DNA from: Virgisporangium ochraceum
GTDB taxonomy: Bacteria; Actinomycetota; Actinomycetes; Mycobacteriales; Micromonosporaceae
Reading direction: 5' to 3'
Length of the DNA: 64,000 bases
NCBI RefSeq assembly: GCF_016863655.1
Contig: NZ_BOPH01000001.1
Coordinates: 62,001-126,000, forward strand
A model generated the notes under the pieces. The model searched no databases, was not told the DNA's origin, and worked only from the letters and a program-made list of their open reading frames with translations. The position numbers were made by a program, and so were the translations under genes. Positions 24,494 through 33,062 of this stretch are shown piece by piece; position 1 is the stretch's first letter; each line of letters opens with the position of its first letter.

Positions 24494-25611
24494 GCCTCCG
24501 CGGAGGCGGCCAGCTGCCCGCACGCACCGTCGATCTCGCGGCCCCTGGTGTCGCGCACCGTGGTGGTGACGCCCGCTGCCCGCAGCCTACGGGCGAACTC
24601 CCGCTCGACGTCTTTCGGGCTCGCGTCCCACCGGCTACCCGGGGTCGGGTTGAGCGGGATGAGGTTCACATGTGCCAGCCGCCCGGACAGGAGCCGGCCC
24701 AGGAGGTCGGCACGCCACGGGTGGTCGTTCACGTCCCTGATCATCGCGTACTCGATGGAAACGCGCCGCCCCGTCTGACGGGCGTACGCGTCGGCCGCGT
24801 CGAGGACCTCGGCGACCTTCCAGCGCTGGTTCACGGGCACCAGCTCGTCGCGCAGCTCGTCGTCGGGGGCGTGCAGGGAGACGGCGAGCGTCACCTGCAG
24901 CTTCTCCTCGGCGAGGCGGTGGATCGCGGGCACCAGCCCGACCGTCGACACCGTGATGTGCCGCTGGGAGAGGCCGAGGCCGTCGGGAGCCGGGTCGGTG
25001 AGACGCCGGATCGCGTCGCGCACCCGGTTGTAGTTGGCCAGCGGCTCGCCCATGCCCATGAAAACGACCCGGGACAGCCGGTCGGGGCACCCAGGGAGTG
25101 CGCCGCGGGCCGCTTCGCCGGCGAACCACACCACCTGGTCGACGATCTCGGCCGTCGAGAGGTTCCGGGTGAGCCCGGCCTGGCCGGTGGCGCAGAACGG
25201 GCAGGCCATCCCGCAGCCGGCCTGGCTGGAAATGCACACCGTCACGCGATCGGGGTACCCCATCAGCACGCTTTCCACGAGCGCGCCGTCGTGCAGCCGC
25301 CACAGCGTCTTCCGGGTGGCACCGCCGTCGCAGGCCTGCTCGGTAACCGGCGTGAGCAGCGTCGGCAGCAGGTCGTTCGCGAGCTTCTCGCGGCTGGCGG
25401 CCGGCAGGTCGGTCATCGCCGCCGGGTCGCGCACGAGGCGGCCGAAGTAGTGCGCCGACAGCTGTCCGGCCCGGAACTCACGCTCGCCGAGAGCGGCCAC
25501 CGCCGAACGGCGGCCGGCGGAGTCGAGATCGGCGAGGTGACGCGGTGGCGCTGGCCGCCGCGTGGGCTTGTCTGGGGACGTTCGGACCGGTGTGAGGCGC
25601 AGCAAAGTCAT
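24487..25611 (-). CDS. rlmN: Dual-specificity 23S rRNA/tRNA methyltransferase RlmN
   Basis: RlmN is a radical-SAM enzyme that methylates C2 of A2503 in 23S rRNA and A37 in some tRNAs. The 374-residue protein has the CGMACPFC motif with Cys133, Cys137 and Cys140 that holds the [4Fe-4S] cluster. It also has the SAM motif [12 protein letters not shown] and the late catalytic Cys in the motif DGACGQL. It starts at ATG ([10 protein letters not shown]). It lies 81 bp after cdsA, probably in the rpsB operon or with its own promoter. Confidence 0.94.
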   Translation of the reverse strand: MTLLRLTPVRTSPDKPTRRPAPPRHLADLDSAGRRSAVAALGEREFRAGQLSAHYFGRLVRDPAAMTDLPAASREKLANDLLPTLLTPVTEQACDGGATRKTLWRLHDGALVESVLMGYPDRVTVCISSQAGCGMACPFCATGQAGLTRNLSTAEIVDQVVWFAGEAARGALPGCPDRLSRVVFMGMGEPLANYNRVRDAIRRLTDPAPDGLGLSQRHITVSTVGLVPAIHRLAEEKLQVTLAVSLHAPDDELRDELVPVNQRWKVAEVLDAADAYARQTGRRVSIEYAMIRDVNDHPWRADLLGRLLSGRLAHVNLIPLNPTPGSRWDASPKDVEREFARRLRAAGVTTTVRDTRGREIDGACGQLAASAEAT

Positions 25612-25692
25612 AACGGCTCCCAGTGTCCCACGACCGGCCGCCTACGTATTTATCGCGCTGCGTACATGGGGTGCGATCCGGGCGTCCGGGTG

Positions 25693-26712
25693 TCACCCCG
25701 GCGGAACGAGGTTGGTCAACACCGCGTACGCCACCGGCGCCGCGAGGAGGATCGAGTCGAGGCGATCCATCAGGCCGCCATGCCCCGGGAGCAGGGTACT
25801 CATGTCCTTGACCCCGAGGTCACGCTTCAGGAGCGACTCGGCGAGGTCACCGAGCGTCGATGCGCCGGCCACCGCGACGCCGAACACGATGCCCCAGTAC
25901 CAGTGCCCGTCGAGCATGAACCGCACCAGCAGCGCGCCGCCGACGGCCGCCGTGAGCACCGAGCCCCCGAAGCCCTCCCAGGACTTGCTGGGGCTCACCG
26001 TCGGCGCGAGCTTGTGCCGGCCGAGGAAGACCCCGAACCCGTAGCCACCGGTGTCGGACATCACCACGGCGGCGATCATCGCCAGCACCCGCAGGTGGCC
26101 GTCGCCCGGCTCCAGCAGCAGCACCACGAACCCGCCGAGGAACGGCACGTAGGCCGCGATGAGCAGCCCGGTGACGACGTCGCGCTGGTAGTTTTTCGGA
26201 CCGCCGGCCAGCCGCCACCCGAGCACGGCCACTGCCGTGCCCAGCAGGCCGAACGGCAGCCACCCGGCGCCGCCGTACCAGGTGATCACGGCCATCGTCG
26301 CGCCACCCACCAGCAACGGGACCATCGGCGGCCGGATCTTCGCGGTGTTGACCGCGCGGACCATCTCCCACGTGCCGACCACGATCGCGACGACGATGAT
26401 CACGTAGAAGGCGGGCTTGTACAGCAGCAGCGACAGCAGCACCAGGCCGCCGAGCGCCACCCCGACGCCGATCGCGGCGGGGAGGTTCCGACCGGCCCGG
26501 CCCTTGCGTTGCGCCGGACCGACGTGCACGGGCCCGCCGTCGACCCCGACCGGCAGCGGCTCCTTCTCCGGCACCGGGGTCGCGAACAGGTCGTCCTGCG
26601 CGGAGCGCGGGTGGCCGTTCACACGTGTCCCGCCGCCCTCCACGTCGAGGGGCGGCGGGTCGTCTGTGTTGGTCGCCGCTCGTGGTTCGGGGGTGGGGTC
26701 GGATCGGGCCAT
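25693..26712 (-). CDS. cdsA: Phosphatidate cytidylyltransferase (CDP-DAG synthase)
   Basis: CdsA makes CDP-diacylglycerol from phosphatidic acid and CTP at the membrane, the branch point for phosphatidylinositol and cardiolipin. The 339-residue protein has a charged cytosolic N-terminus of about 75 residues and eight hydrophobic helices. The family signature near the C-terminus includes SPSKSWEGFGG and DLGVKDMSTLLPGHGGLMDR. The ATG overlaps the frr stop by one base (TGATG), so the two are translationally coupled. Confidence 0.94.
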   Translation of the reverse strand: MARSDPTPEPRAATNTDDPPPLDVEGGGTRVNGHPRSAQDDLFATPVPEKEPLPVGVDGGPVHVGPAQRKGRAGRNLPAAIGVGVALGGLVLLSLLLYKPAFYVIIVVAIVVGTWEMVRAVNTAKIRPPMVPLLVGGATMAVITWYGGAGWLPFGLLGTAVAVLGWRLAGGPKNYQRDVVTGLLIAAYVPFLGGFVVLLLEPGDGHLRVLAMIAAVVMSDTGGYGFGVFLGRHKLAPTVSPSKSWEGFGGSVLTAAVGGALLVRFMLDGHWYWGIVFGVAVAGASTLGDLAESLLKRDLGVKDMSTLLPGHGGLMDRLDSILLAAPVAYAVLTNLVPPG

Positions 26713-27269
26713 CAGACCTCGAGGAGCTCGGCTTCCTTGTGCTTGAGGATCTCGTCGACGTTCGCGACGTACCGGTGGGTGACGTCGTCGAGTTCCTTCT
26801 CGGCGCGGCGCCCGTCGTCCTCGCCCGCCTCGCCGTCCTTGACGATCTTGTCGATGTCGCTCTTGGCGTGGCGGCGCACGTTGCGGATGGCGACCTTGGC
26901 CTCCTCCGCCTTGTGCCGTGCGACCTTGACCATGTCGCGCCGTCGCTCCTCGGTCATCTGCGGCAGGTGGATGCGGAGCTGAGTACCCTCGTTGTTCGGG
27001 TTCACACCCAGATCGGAGTCGCGGATCGCCCGCTCCATGGCGGCGAGCTGGGAGGCGTCGTACGGCTTGACGATCACCATCCGGGGCTCCGGGATGCCGA
27101 TCGAGGCCATCTGCGGCAGCGGCGTGGGGGTGCCGTAGTAGTCGATCAGGATCTTGCTGAACATCGCCGGAGTGGCCCGACCGGTGCGGATCGCGGCGAA
27201 CTCCTCCTTGGCGTGCTCGACCGCCCGCTCCATCTTCTCCTCGGCCTCGAGAAGAGTGTCATCGATCAC
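26712..27269 (-). CDS. frr: Ribosome recycling factor
   Basis: RRF frees ribosomes from mRNA after termination, together with EF-G. From GTG at 27269 the protein has 185 residues, the standard length; GAAGGAGG lies upstream. The signature parts are [20 protein letters not shown] near the N-terminus, [14 protein letters not shown], the [11 protein letters not shown] loop and [12 protein letters not shown]. It forms the usual pyrH-frr-cdsA order. Confidence 0.97.
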   Translation of the reverse strand: MIDDTLLEAEEKMERAVEHAKEEFAAIRTGRATPAMFSKILIDYYGTPTPLPQMASIGIPEPRMVIVKPYDASQLAAMERAIRDSDLGVNPNNEGTQLRIHLPQMTEERRRDMVKVARHKAEEAKVAIRNVRRHAKSDIDKIVKDGEAGEDDGRRAEKELDDVTHRYVANVDEILKHKEAELLEV

Positions 27270-27331
27270 CGGGCTCGTCGCCTCCTTCGGTCTTCTGTGG
27301 TACACGCGGTGCGTCGGGGCTCAATTTACGC

Positions 27332-28060
27332 TCAGCCCGCGGTGATCAGGGTTCCGATCTTCTCACCGCCGACGGCGCGGACGATCGTGTCGGCGCCCTC
27401 CGCGGCGAACACCACCATCGGCAGCTTGTTCTCCTGGCAGAGGCTGAACGCGGCGGCGTCGGCCACCCGCAACCCCTGGCGCAGCGCATCGGCGAACGTC
27501 ACCGTGTCGAGCTTGCGCGCGGTCGGGTCGATGCGCGGGTCGGCGGTGTAGACGCCGTCGACGCCGTTCTTGCTCATCAGCACCACGTCGGCGTGGATCT
27601 CCAGCGCCCGCTGGGCGGCCACGGTGTCGGTGGAGAAGAACGGCATGCCGGCCCCGGCTCCGAAGATCACCACCCGGCCCTTCTCCAGGTGCCGGATCGC
27701 CCGCCGCGGGATGTACGGCTCGGCGACCTGGGCCATGTGGATCGCCGTCTGCACCCGCGTGTCGATGCCTTCCTTCTCCAGGAAGTCCTGCAGCGCGAGG
27801 CAGTTCATCACCGTGCCGAGCATGCCCATGTAGTCGGCCCGGGCGCGGTCCATGCCGGATGCCTGCAGTTCGACGCCCCGGAAGAAGTTGCCACCCCCGA
27901 CGACGACGGCCACCTGCGAACCCCGGCGCACCGCCGTGGCGATCTGCTTCGCCGCCGCCTGCACGACGACAGGGTCGACACCCACGGCGCCGCCCCCGAA
28001 CACCTCGCCGGAGAGTTTCAGTACCACCCGACGGCGGCCGGTCACGGCGTCAGCGGTCAT
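27332..28060 (-). CDS. pyrH: UMP kinase
   Basis: PyrH phosphorylates UMP to UDP, the first step of UTP and CTP formation; bacterial PyrH is allosterically controlled by GTP and UTP. The 242-residue protein shows the nucleotide-binding [10 protein letters not shown], the [10 protein letters not shown] loop, the [12 protein letters not shown] segment near the catalytic site, and the C-terminal GTLITAG. It starts at ATG. It lies 82 bp after tsf, with a strong hairpin in the gap. Confidence 0.97.
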   Translation of the reverse strand: MTADAVTGRRRVVLKLSGEVFGGGAVGVDPVVVQAAAKQIATAVRRGSQVAVVVGGGNFFRGVELQASGMDRARADYMGMLGTVMNCLALQDFLEKEGIDTRVQTAIHMAQVAEPYIPRRAIRHLEKGRVVIFGAGAGMPFFSTDTVAAQRALEIHADVVLMSKNGVDGVYTADPRIDPTARKLDTVTFADALRQGLRVADAAAFSLCQENKLPMVVFAAEGADTIVRAVGGEKIGTLITAG

Positions 28061-28100
28061 CAGGTCCCCCCTAGCTCTTGCAACATCAACTGGCTACGGG

Positions 28101-28130
28101 AAGGGGGCCGCGCGACTGCGCGACCCCCTT
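28101..28130 (-). terminator. Hairpin (attenuator) between tsf and pyrH
   Basis: The outer stem AAGGGGG (28101-28107) / CCCCCTT (28124-28130) encloses the inner CGCGC/GCGCG stem around GACT, giving an almost unbroken 30-nt hairpin. It sits just past the tsf stop on the minus strand. Partial termination would reduce pyrH relative to tsf and rpsB. Confidence 0.7.
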
Positions 28131-28142
28131 CTCCACAGACAC

Positions 28143-28970
28143 TCAGGCCTGGCCGACCTCGAAGCGGACGAACTTCGTCACCGTGATGCCGGCCTCGTCG
28201 AGGACCTTCTGCACGGTCTTCTTCTGGTCGGTCACCGACGGCTGCTCCAGCAGGACGAAGTCCTTGAAGAAGGCGCCCACCCGACCCTCGACGATCCGCG
28301 GGATCGCCTGCTCGGGCTTGCCCTCCTCGCGGGCGGTCTGCTCGGCGATGCGCCGCTCCGACTCGACCGTCTCGGCGGGCACCTCGTCTCGGGTCAGGAA
28401 CCGCGGACGCATGGCCGCGATCTGCATACCCACGGCGCGCGCGTCGGCGTCGCTGGCCTCGTCGCCCTTGCCGGTGTACTCGACCAGCACGCCGACCTGC
28501 GGCGGCAGCTGCGGGTCCTTGCGGTGCAAGTAGACCGCGGCGGTGCCGTCGACGGTGCCGAACCGGTTGATCACGATCTTCTCGCCGATGCGGGCCGACT
28601 CGCCGTCGACGATCTCGGCGACGGTGCGGCCGTCGAGCGTCGAGGCGCTCAGCGTGGCCACGTCGGCCGGCTTGGTGGCGTCGACGTGCTCGACCAGCTT
28701 CTGCGCGAGCGCGATGAAGTCGGCGTTCTTGGCCACGAAGTCGGTCTCGCAGTTGAGCTCCAGCAGCGCGCTGCCGGCGTGGGCGACGAGCCCGTTCGCG
28801 GCGGTGCGGCCGGCCCGCTTGTTGACATCCTTCGCACCCTTGATGCGCAGGATCTCGACGGCCTTGTCGAAGTCGCCCTCGGCCTCGGTGAGGGCCTTCT
28901 TGCAGTCCATCATCCCGGCGCCGGTGAGGTCGCGGAGCCGCTTGACGTCAGCGGCGGTGAAGTTGCTCAT
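28143..28970 (-). CDS. tsf: Elongation factor Ts
   Basis: EF-Ts exchanges GDP for GTP on EF-Tu. The 275-residue protein starts at ATG ([20 protein letters not shown]), the conserved UBA-like N-terminus, with [12 protein letters not shown] and the core motif [10 protein letters not shown]. The length matches other actinobacterial EF-Ts. It lies 26 bp after rpsB in the ancient rpsB-tsf pair. Confidence 0.97.
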   Translation of the reverse strand: MSNFTAADVKRLRDLTGAGMMDCKKALTEAEGDFDKAVEILRIKGAKDVNKRAGRTAANGLVAHAGSALLELNCETDFVAKNADFIALAQKLVEHVDATKPADVATLSASTLDGRTVAEIVDGESARIGEKIVINRFGTVDGTAAVYLHRKDPQLPPQVGVLVEYTGKGDEASDADARAVGMQIAAMRPRFLTRDEVPAETVESERRIAEQTAREEGKPEQAIPRIVEGRVGAFFKDFVLLEQPSVTDQKKTVQKVLDEAGITVTKFVRFEVGQA

Positions 28971-28996
28971 GACTCTCTCTCGATTGTCTGTGAGAT

Positions 28997-29818
28997 CTAG
29001 GAGGCGGCCGGGGCGGGCTCTTCGTTCTTCTTGCCTTCGAGAAGCTCGCGCTCCCACTCGGCCAGCGGCTCGTCGGCGGCGACCGTGCCGGGCTCCGGCT
29101 TCTCGTCGGCTCCACCGGCGCGCGAGTTCCGGCCGGAGCGGGCGATCAGCCCGTCGGCCACCGCGTCGGCGACGACCCGGGTGAGCAGGGCCGCGGCGCG
29201 GATCGCGTCGTCGTTGCCGGGGATCGGGAAGTCGACCTCGTCGGGGTCGCAGTTGGTGTCGAGGACCGCGATCACCGGGATGCCCAGCTTGCGCGCCTCG
29301 TCGACCGCGATGTGCTCCTTCTTGGTGTCGACCACCCAGATGGCGGCCGGGAGCTTCTGCATGTCGCGCAGGCCGCCGAGGGTGCGGCTCAGCTTGTCGC
29401 GCTCGCGGCTGAGCTGCAGGGTCTCCTTCTTGGTGTAGCCCTGCGCGGTGCCGGTGAGGTCGATGCCCTCCAGCTCCTTGAGCCGCTGCAGCCGCTTGTA
29501 CACCGTCTGGAAGTTCGTGAGCATGCCGCCGAGCCAGCGGTGGTTCACGTACGGCTGGCCGACCCGCATGGCCTGGGTCGCGACGGCCTCCTGGGCCTGC
29601 TTCTTGGTGCCGACGAACAGGATGTGACCACCCTCCGCGACGGTGCCGCGGATGTAGTCGTACGCCTTCTCGATGTAGTCGAGCGTCTGGCGCAGGTCGA
29701 TGATGTAGATGCCGTTACGCTCGGTGAAGATGAAGCGCTTCATCTTCGGGTTCCACCGCCGGGTCTGGTGCCCGAAGTGGACACCGTTCTCCAGCAGTTC
29801 GCGCATGGACACTGCCAT
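28997..29818 (-). CDS. rpsB: 30S ribosomal protein S2
   Basis: S2 (uS2) binds the head-body junction of the small subunit and is needed for S1 recruitment. The 273-residue protein starts [20 protein letters not shown], the classic S2 opening, and has [19 protein letters not shown] and [11 protein letters not shown]. The C-terminal 40 residues are acidic and Pro-rich, as usual in actinobacteria. It heads the operon rpsB-tsf-pyrH-frr-cdsA, with 263 bp of leader and promoter upstream. Confidence 0.97.
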   Translation of the reverse strand: MAVSMRELLENGVHFGHQTRRWNPKMKRFIFTERNGIYIIDLRQTLDYIEKAYDYIRGTVAEGGHILFVGTKKQAQEAVATQAMRVGQPYVNHRWLGGMLTNFQTVYKRLQRLKELEGIDLTGTAQGYTKKETLQLSRERDKLSRTLGGLRDMQKLPAAIWVVDTKKEHIAVDEARKLGIPVIAVLDTNCDPDEVDFPIPGNDDAIRAAALLTRVVADAVADGLIARSGRNSRAGGADEKPEPGTVAADEPLAEWERELLEGKKNEEPAPAAS

Positions 29819-29999
29819 GGTCGTGGCCCTCTTTCGCCCTGGTTGTCGCGGATGACCGGGTGGCACCCGCCCTAGCGCCCGGTCGTCGGCCGCGCTCAAC
29901 CCGGTGTGATCTTCAACCCGGGACCAGGGCGACCGCCGCCTCCTGTGTCGATCAGCTCCCGACCGGAGCCCTGCGAGATCGGAGGAGGGCGCGCGAGGT

Positions 30000-30034
30000 C
30001 GACCACCTGGGGTGGTCGCCGGGGGCAAGTGTAC
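30000..30034 (-). promoter_or_regulatory. Candidate rpsB promoter and leader hairpin
   Basis: TACACT (30028-30033 on the minus strand) fits an actinobacterial -10 element. Just downstream lies an 8-bp hairpin with a 3-nt loop, CGACCACC/GGTGGTCG (30000-30018). The structure is in the leader of the rpsB operon and could be a regulatory stem; no convincing -35 element is seen. Confidence 0.4.
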
Positions 30035-30081
30035 TCCCCGTCGTTTCCGGGCCTCCCCCGCCCAGTCGAGGAGGGCTTTCC

Positions 30082-30933
30082 TCAGGTTGCGAGCGCGGCG
30101 AGAAGGAAGAGCAGAACTCCGAGGGGCACGTAGATCAGCGGCTGCTTGAGCCACGCCGACAGCTTCTCCGGGACCGGTCCGCCCCCGAGCGTCCCGTACA
30201 GCCCGTACGCGAACACCGGGATGCCCAGGACCAGGAACGTGCCCGCCACCACCCCGTTGGCCGGCACGTGGTCGGCGAGCGTCGCCGAGGCGAGCAGCCG
30301 CAGCGCCGGGATCTCGAACAGCACGGTCAGCGCGATGAGCGTCACCAGCACCACCGGGTTGCGGCTGCGGTAGACCGACGGACCGGCCGGCTGCCGTGGC
30401 GGCGGGACCGTGTGCACGGCGGCCGTCGGCGCACCCAGCGGACCCGGCGCGGGGTTCGCCGCCGGCGGGTAGAGCGCCTGCTCGGCGGGCGGGTACGGCG
30501 GCGGCTCGGCCGGCGGCGGGTACAGCGACTGCTCGGCGGCGGCCGGGTACGACGGCTGCTCGGCCGCGGCCGGGTACGACGGCTGCCCGGCCGCGGCCGG
30601 GTAGAGCGGCTGCTCCGGTCCGCCTCCGTAGGCGGGCGGAGGCGGGTAGGCGGCCGGCGGCGTGCTCACCGGCGGCCGGCGCATGGATCCGACGTCGATC
30701 GCCTCCGTGGTGCGCCGCTGCGCCTCGGACGGCTCGGGACCCGGTGCCGGCGGGGCCGACGACGGCTCGAACGCGCCGGTGTACTCCGCCTCGGCGGCAC
30801 GGTAGGACCCGTCACCGTCGGCGGGCCGGTAGGACCCGTCGCCATCGGCGGCGCCGTGCCGGCCGCGGTTCCAGTCGCCGCCCTCGAACCAGCGTTGGTC
30901 GCCATCGCCCGGAAAGTTCCGTTGTGGGTCCAC
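30082..30933 (-). CDS. Proline-rich membrane protein of unknown function
   Basis: The 283-residue protein starts at the only in-frame GTG after the aminotransferase promoter region (giving [16 protein letters not shown]). The first 170 residues are disordered and rich in Pro, Ala, Tyr and Gln, with three repeats of the type QPSYPAAAE. The last 110 residues hold about four hydrophobic helices, including [20 protein letters not shown]. Tyr/Pro-rich tails on small membrane proteins are common in actinobacteria, and the function is unknown. It is convergent with nothing and divergent from the aminotransferase. Confidence 0.7.
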   Translation of the reverse strand: MDPQRNFPGDGDQRWFEGGDWNRGRHGAADGDGSYRPADGDGSYRAAEAEYTGAFEPSSAPPAPGPEPSEAQRRTTEAIDVGSMRRPPVSTPPAAYPPPPAYGGGPEQPLYPAAAGQPSYPAAAEQPSYPAAAEQSLYPPPAEPPPYPPAEQALYPPAANPAPGPLGAPTAAVHTVPPPRQPAGPSVYRSRNPVVLVTLIALTVLFEIPALRLLASATLADHVPANGVVAGTFLVLGIPVFAYGLYGTLGGGPVPEKLSAWLKQPLIYVPLGVLLFLLAALAT

Positions 30934-30993
30934 GGAATCGCACCGTAGGGCAGGAGCGGAGGCACCGCCAGATGGCGGCTTAGGCTGATTCCC

Positions 30994-32154
30994 ATGACAG
31001 ACCCCCTGGTGGCCCGGATGCGCCCCTTCGGCACCACGATCTTCGCCGAAATGTCCGCTCTGGCCGTCCGCACGGGATCGATCAACCTCGGTCAGGGCTT
31101 TCCCGACACCGACGGCCCGCCGGAGATGCTGGAAGCCGCCGTGGAGGCCCTGCGCGGTGGCCGTAACCAGTACCCGCCCGGCCCCGGCGTCCCCGAGCTG
31201 CGCGCGGCGGTCTCCGCCCACCAGAAGGCCCACTGGGGTCTCGACTACGACCCCGACAGCGAGATCGTCATTACCGCCGGCGCCACCGAGGCGATCGCGG
31301 CCGCGATCCTCGCCCTGTGCGAGGCGGGCGACGAGGTCGTCTGCTTCGAGCCGTACTACGACTCGTACGCGGCGTCGATCGCGCTGGCCGGCGCCGTGCG
31401 GCGTCCGGTCACCCTGCGACCCGACGGCGACGGCTACGCCTTCGACGAGGCGCAACTGCGCGCGGCCTTCGGCCCCCGCACCAGGCTGGTGCTGCTGAAC
31501 TCGCCGCACAACCCGACCGGCAAGGTGTTCAGCCGCGAGGAGCTCACGCTGATCGCGGAGCTGTGCCAGGAGTTCGGCGCGGTCGCGGTCACCGACGAGG
31601 TGTACGAACATCTGGTCTACGACGGCCTCGCGCACGTTCCGATCGCGACACTGCCGGGCATGCGTGAGCGCACCGTCCAGATCTCGTCGGCCGGCAAGAC
31701 GTTCTCGTGCACGGGCTGGAAGGTCGGCTGGGCGTGCGGGCCCGCGTCGTTGGTCTCGGCCGTGCTGCGGGTCAAGCAGTTCCTCACGTATGTGAACGCG
31801 GGGCCGCTGCAACCGGCGGTCGCGGTCGCGCTGGGGTTGGGCTCCTCTTATGTGGACCGCGTGCGCGCGTCCCTCGAGTCGAAGCGCGACCGGTTGTGCG
31901 CCGGGCTGTCCTCCGCGGGGTTCACGGTGCTCAAGCCCGGCGGAACGTACTTCGTCACCGTCGCGCTGGACTCCTCCACCGACGGGGTGGAGTACTGCCG
32001 GTCGCTACCCGAGCGGTGCGGGGTCGTGGCCGTTCCCACCCAGGTCTTCTACGACAACGTCGACCAGGGGCGGCACCTGATCCGGTTCGCCTTCTGCAAG
32101 CGCGACGACGTCCTCGACGAGGCGGTCCGCCGGCTTCAGCTCCTCGAACGCTAG
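30994..32154 (+). CDS. Pyridoxal-phosphate aminotransferase, class I/II
   Basis: The 386-residue enzyme belongs to fold type I. The PLP lysine is Lys235 in SSAGKTFSCTGWK. The substrate loop NSPHNPTGKVFS and the GQGFPDTDGP N-terminal motif place it in the group with methionine/glutamine transaminase and succinyldiaminopimelate transaminase (DapC). Specificity among these cannot be decided by eye. It starts at ATG. The ACT-domain gene on the other strand overlaps its last 150 bp. Confidence 0.88.
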   Translation: MTDPLVARMRPFGTTIFAEMSALAVRTGSINLGQGFPDTDGPPEMLEAAVEALRGGRNQYPPGPGVPELRAAVSAHQKAHWGLDYDPDSEIVITAGATEAIAAAILALCEAGDEVVCFEPYYDSYAASIALAGAVRRPVTLRPDGDGYAFDEAQLRAAFGPRTRLVLLNSPHNPTGKVFSREELTLIAELCQEFGAVAVTDEVYEHLVYDGLAHVPIATLPGMRERTVQISSAGKTFSCTGWKVGWACGPASLVSAVLRVKQFLTYVNAGPLQPAVAVALGLGSSYVDRVRASLESKRDRLCAGLSSAGFTVLKPGGTYFVTVALDSSTDGVEYCRSLPERCGVVAVPTQVFYDNVDQGRHLIRFAFCKRDDVLDEAVRRLQLLER

Positions 32155-32397
32155 GACGTGCATGCCTTCCAGCTCCTCGATGAGGTCGACGAGGCAGGCC
32201 TCGAGCACCGGTCCCTGTATCGCCACCACGAACTCGTCGGTGGCGTGCGCACCGTCGCGGCCGAGGATCCGCACCTCGCGGATGTCGACGCCGAGGCGGC
32301 CGAGAAGGGTGGTGACCTTGCCGAGCGAGCCGGGCCGGTCAGGTAGGCGTACCAGGAGCCGTCGCACCAACATCCGGTAAGCCTGGACAATCGTCAT
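32005..32397 (-). CDS. ACT-domain protein
   Basis: From ATG at 32397 the product is 130 residues. Its first 80 residues are an ACT domain (RRLLVRLPDRPGSLGKVTTL, with the Gly-Ser-Leu loop of the ligand site). ACT domains usually bind amino acids and control enzymes or transporters, so a regulatory subunit is likely. The frame has no stop until 32005, so the last 50 residues are read antisense to the aminotransferase gene; a truncated real end is possible. A leader of about 100 nt precedes it with alternative hairpins. Confidence 0.7.
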   Translation of the reverse strand: MTIVQAYRMLVRRLLVRLPDRPGSLGKVTTLLGRLGVDIREVRILGRDGAHATDEFVVAIQGPVLEACLVDLIEELEGMHVLAFEELKPADRLVEDVVALAEGEPDQVPPLVDVVVEDLGGNGHDPAPLG

Positions 32398-32444
32398 TTC
32401 CCGGACGTTACGGCGGGATGTTGATTGCCCTCTGATCATCCGAC

Positions 32445-32501
32445 ATGACACAGCGGCACCCGGGGTGCTCCGAGTGCCGCCGCTCTGCGCTTTTGTGTCA
32501 T
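32445..32501 (-). promoter_or_regulatory. Leader RNA with mutually exclusive hairpins upstream of the ACT gene
   Basis: The outer arms ATGACACA (32445-32452) / TGTGTCAT (32494-32501) enclose two alternatives. One is GCGGCAC (32453-32459) with GTGCCGC (32474-32480). The other is GCACC (32456-32460) with GGTGC (32464-32468). The alternatives share bases, which is typical of attenuators. The minus strand also has a short ORF here (MTQKRRAAALGAP...). Confidence 0.45.
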
Positions 32502-32560
32502 CTACCTGGTACTGACAGTAGGAACGGGGCCTACGTACATAAATCCCAATCTCGTGCCAA

Positions 32561-32580
32561 GAAGTGACGCGTTTCACTTC
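32561..32580. promoter_or_regulatory. Inverted repeat, candidate operator
   Basis: The perfect 7-bp arms GAAGTGA / TCACTTC are separated by 6 bp. It lies in the divergent region between the ACT gene and yraN, where a dimeric repressor could act on either promoter. Confidence 0.35.
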
Positions 32581-32699
32581 CCGGGTCCGCCATAACAGAT
32601 CAGGACGCTTCGCGGGTGCCCGTCCACAGGCACCCTCGCTGTCCACAGTTCGATCATGTTCCCGTTGTCCCGACCTCCCCGGCCCGCGATCGTCGGCCC

Positions 32700-33062
32700 A
32701 TGTCACTGGCGAGCAGAGCGGTCGGCGCGTACGGCGAACGCCGCGCCGTCGAGTACCTGGTCCACGTGGCGGGCATGCAGGTGCTCGCCCGCAACTGGCG
32801 GTGCCCCGACGGCGAGGTCGACATCGTCGCGCGTGAGGCCGGAACGCTCGTCTTCGTCGAGGTGAAGACCCGCCGCGACCGCGGGTTCGGCCCGCCGGCC
32901 GAAGCCGTCGTGGCCACCAAACGCCTGCGGCTGCGCCGGCTCGCGGCCATCTGGCTCTCCGAGCATCCCGGCTACGAGGTCGAGGTCCGCTTCGACGTGA
33001 TCAGCGTGATGCGTCCACGCCGCGGGCCGGCGCTGGTCGAGCACCTGCGGGCGGCGTTCTGA
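32700..33062 (+). CDS. YraN/UPF0102 family predicted endonuclease
   Basis: The 120-residue protein starts at ATG (MSLASRAVGAYGERRAVEYL). The restriction-endonuclease-like core is seen as RNWRCPDGEVDIVAREAGTLVFVEVKTRRD, with the Glu-Val-Asp and Glu-Val-Lys residues of the PD-(D/E)XK fold. The family is thought to act on DNA, but its role in vivo is not settled. It sits first in yraN-comM-dprA, with its TGA overlapping the comM ATG. Confidence 0.92.
   Translation: MSLASRAVGAYGERRAVEYLVHVAGMQVLARNWRCPDGEVDIVAREAGTLVFVEVKTRRDRGFGPPAEAVVATKRLRLRRLAAIWLSEHPGYEVEVRFDVISVMRPRRGPALVEHLRAAF

Larger units (their letters stand above)
32398..32699. other. Intergenic region with hairpins and inverted repeats
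   Basis: These 302 bp separate the ACT gene from yraN. They hold the ACT leader hairpins (32445-32501), an inverted repeat GAAGTGA/TCACTTC (32561-32580) and two sites like the actinobacterial DnaA box TTGTCCACA (about 32620-32648). No gene is supported. Confidence 0.6.

Noticed and set aside
24670..26982. 770-codon open frame on the plus strand
   Set aside because: It is antisense to rlmN, cdsA and part of frr and has no protein-like features.
29860..30948. 362-codon open frame over the rpsB leader and the Pro-rich membrane gene
   Set aside because: The Arg-rich product has no domain, while the opposite frame encodes membrane helices.
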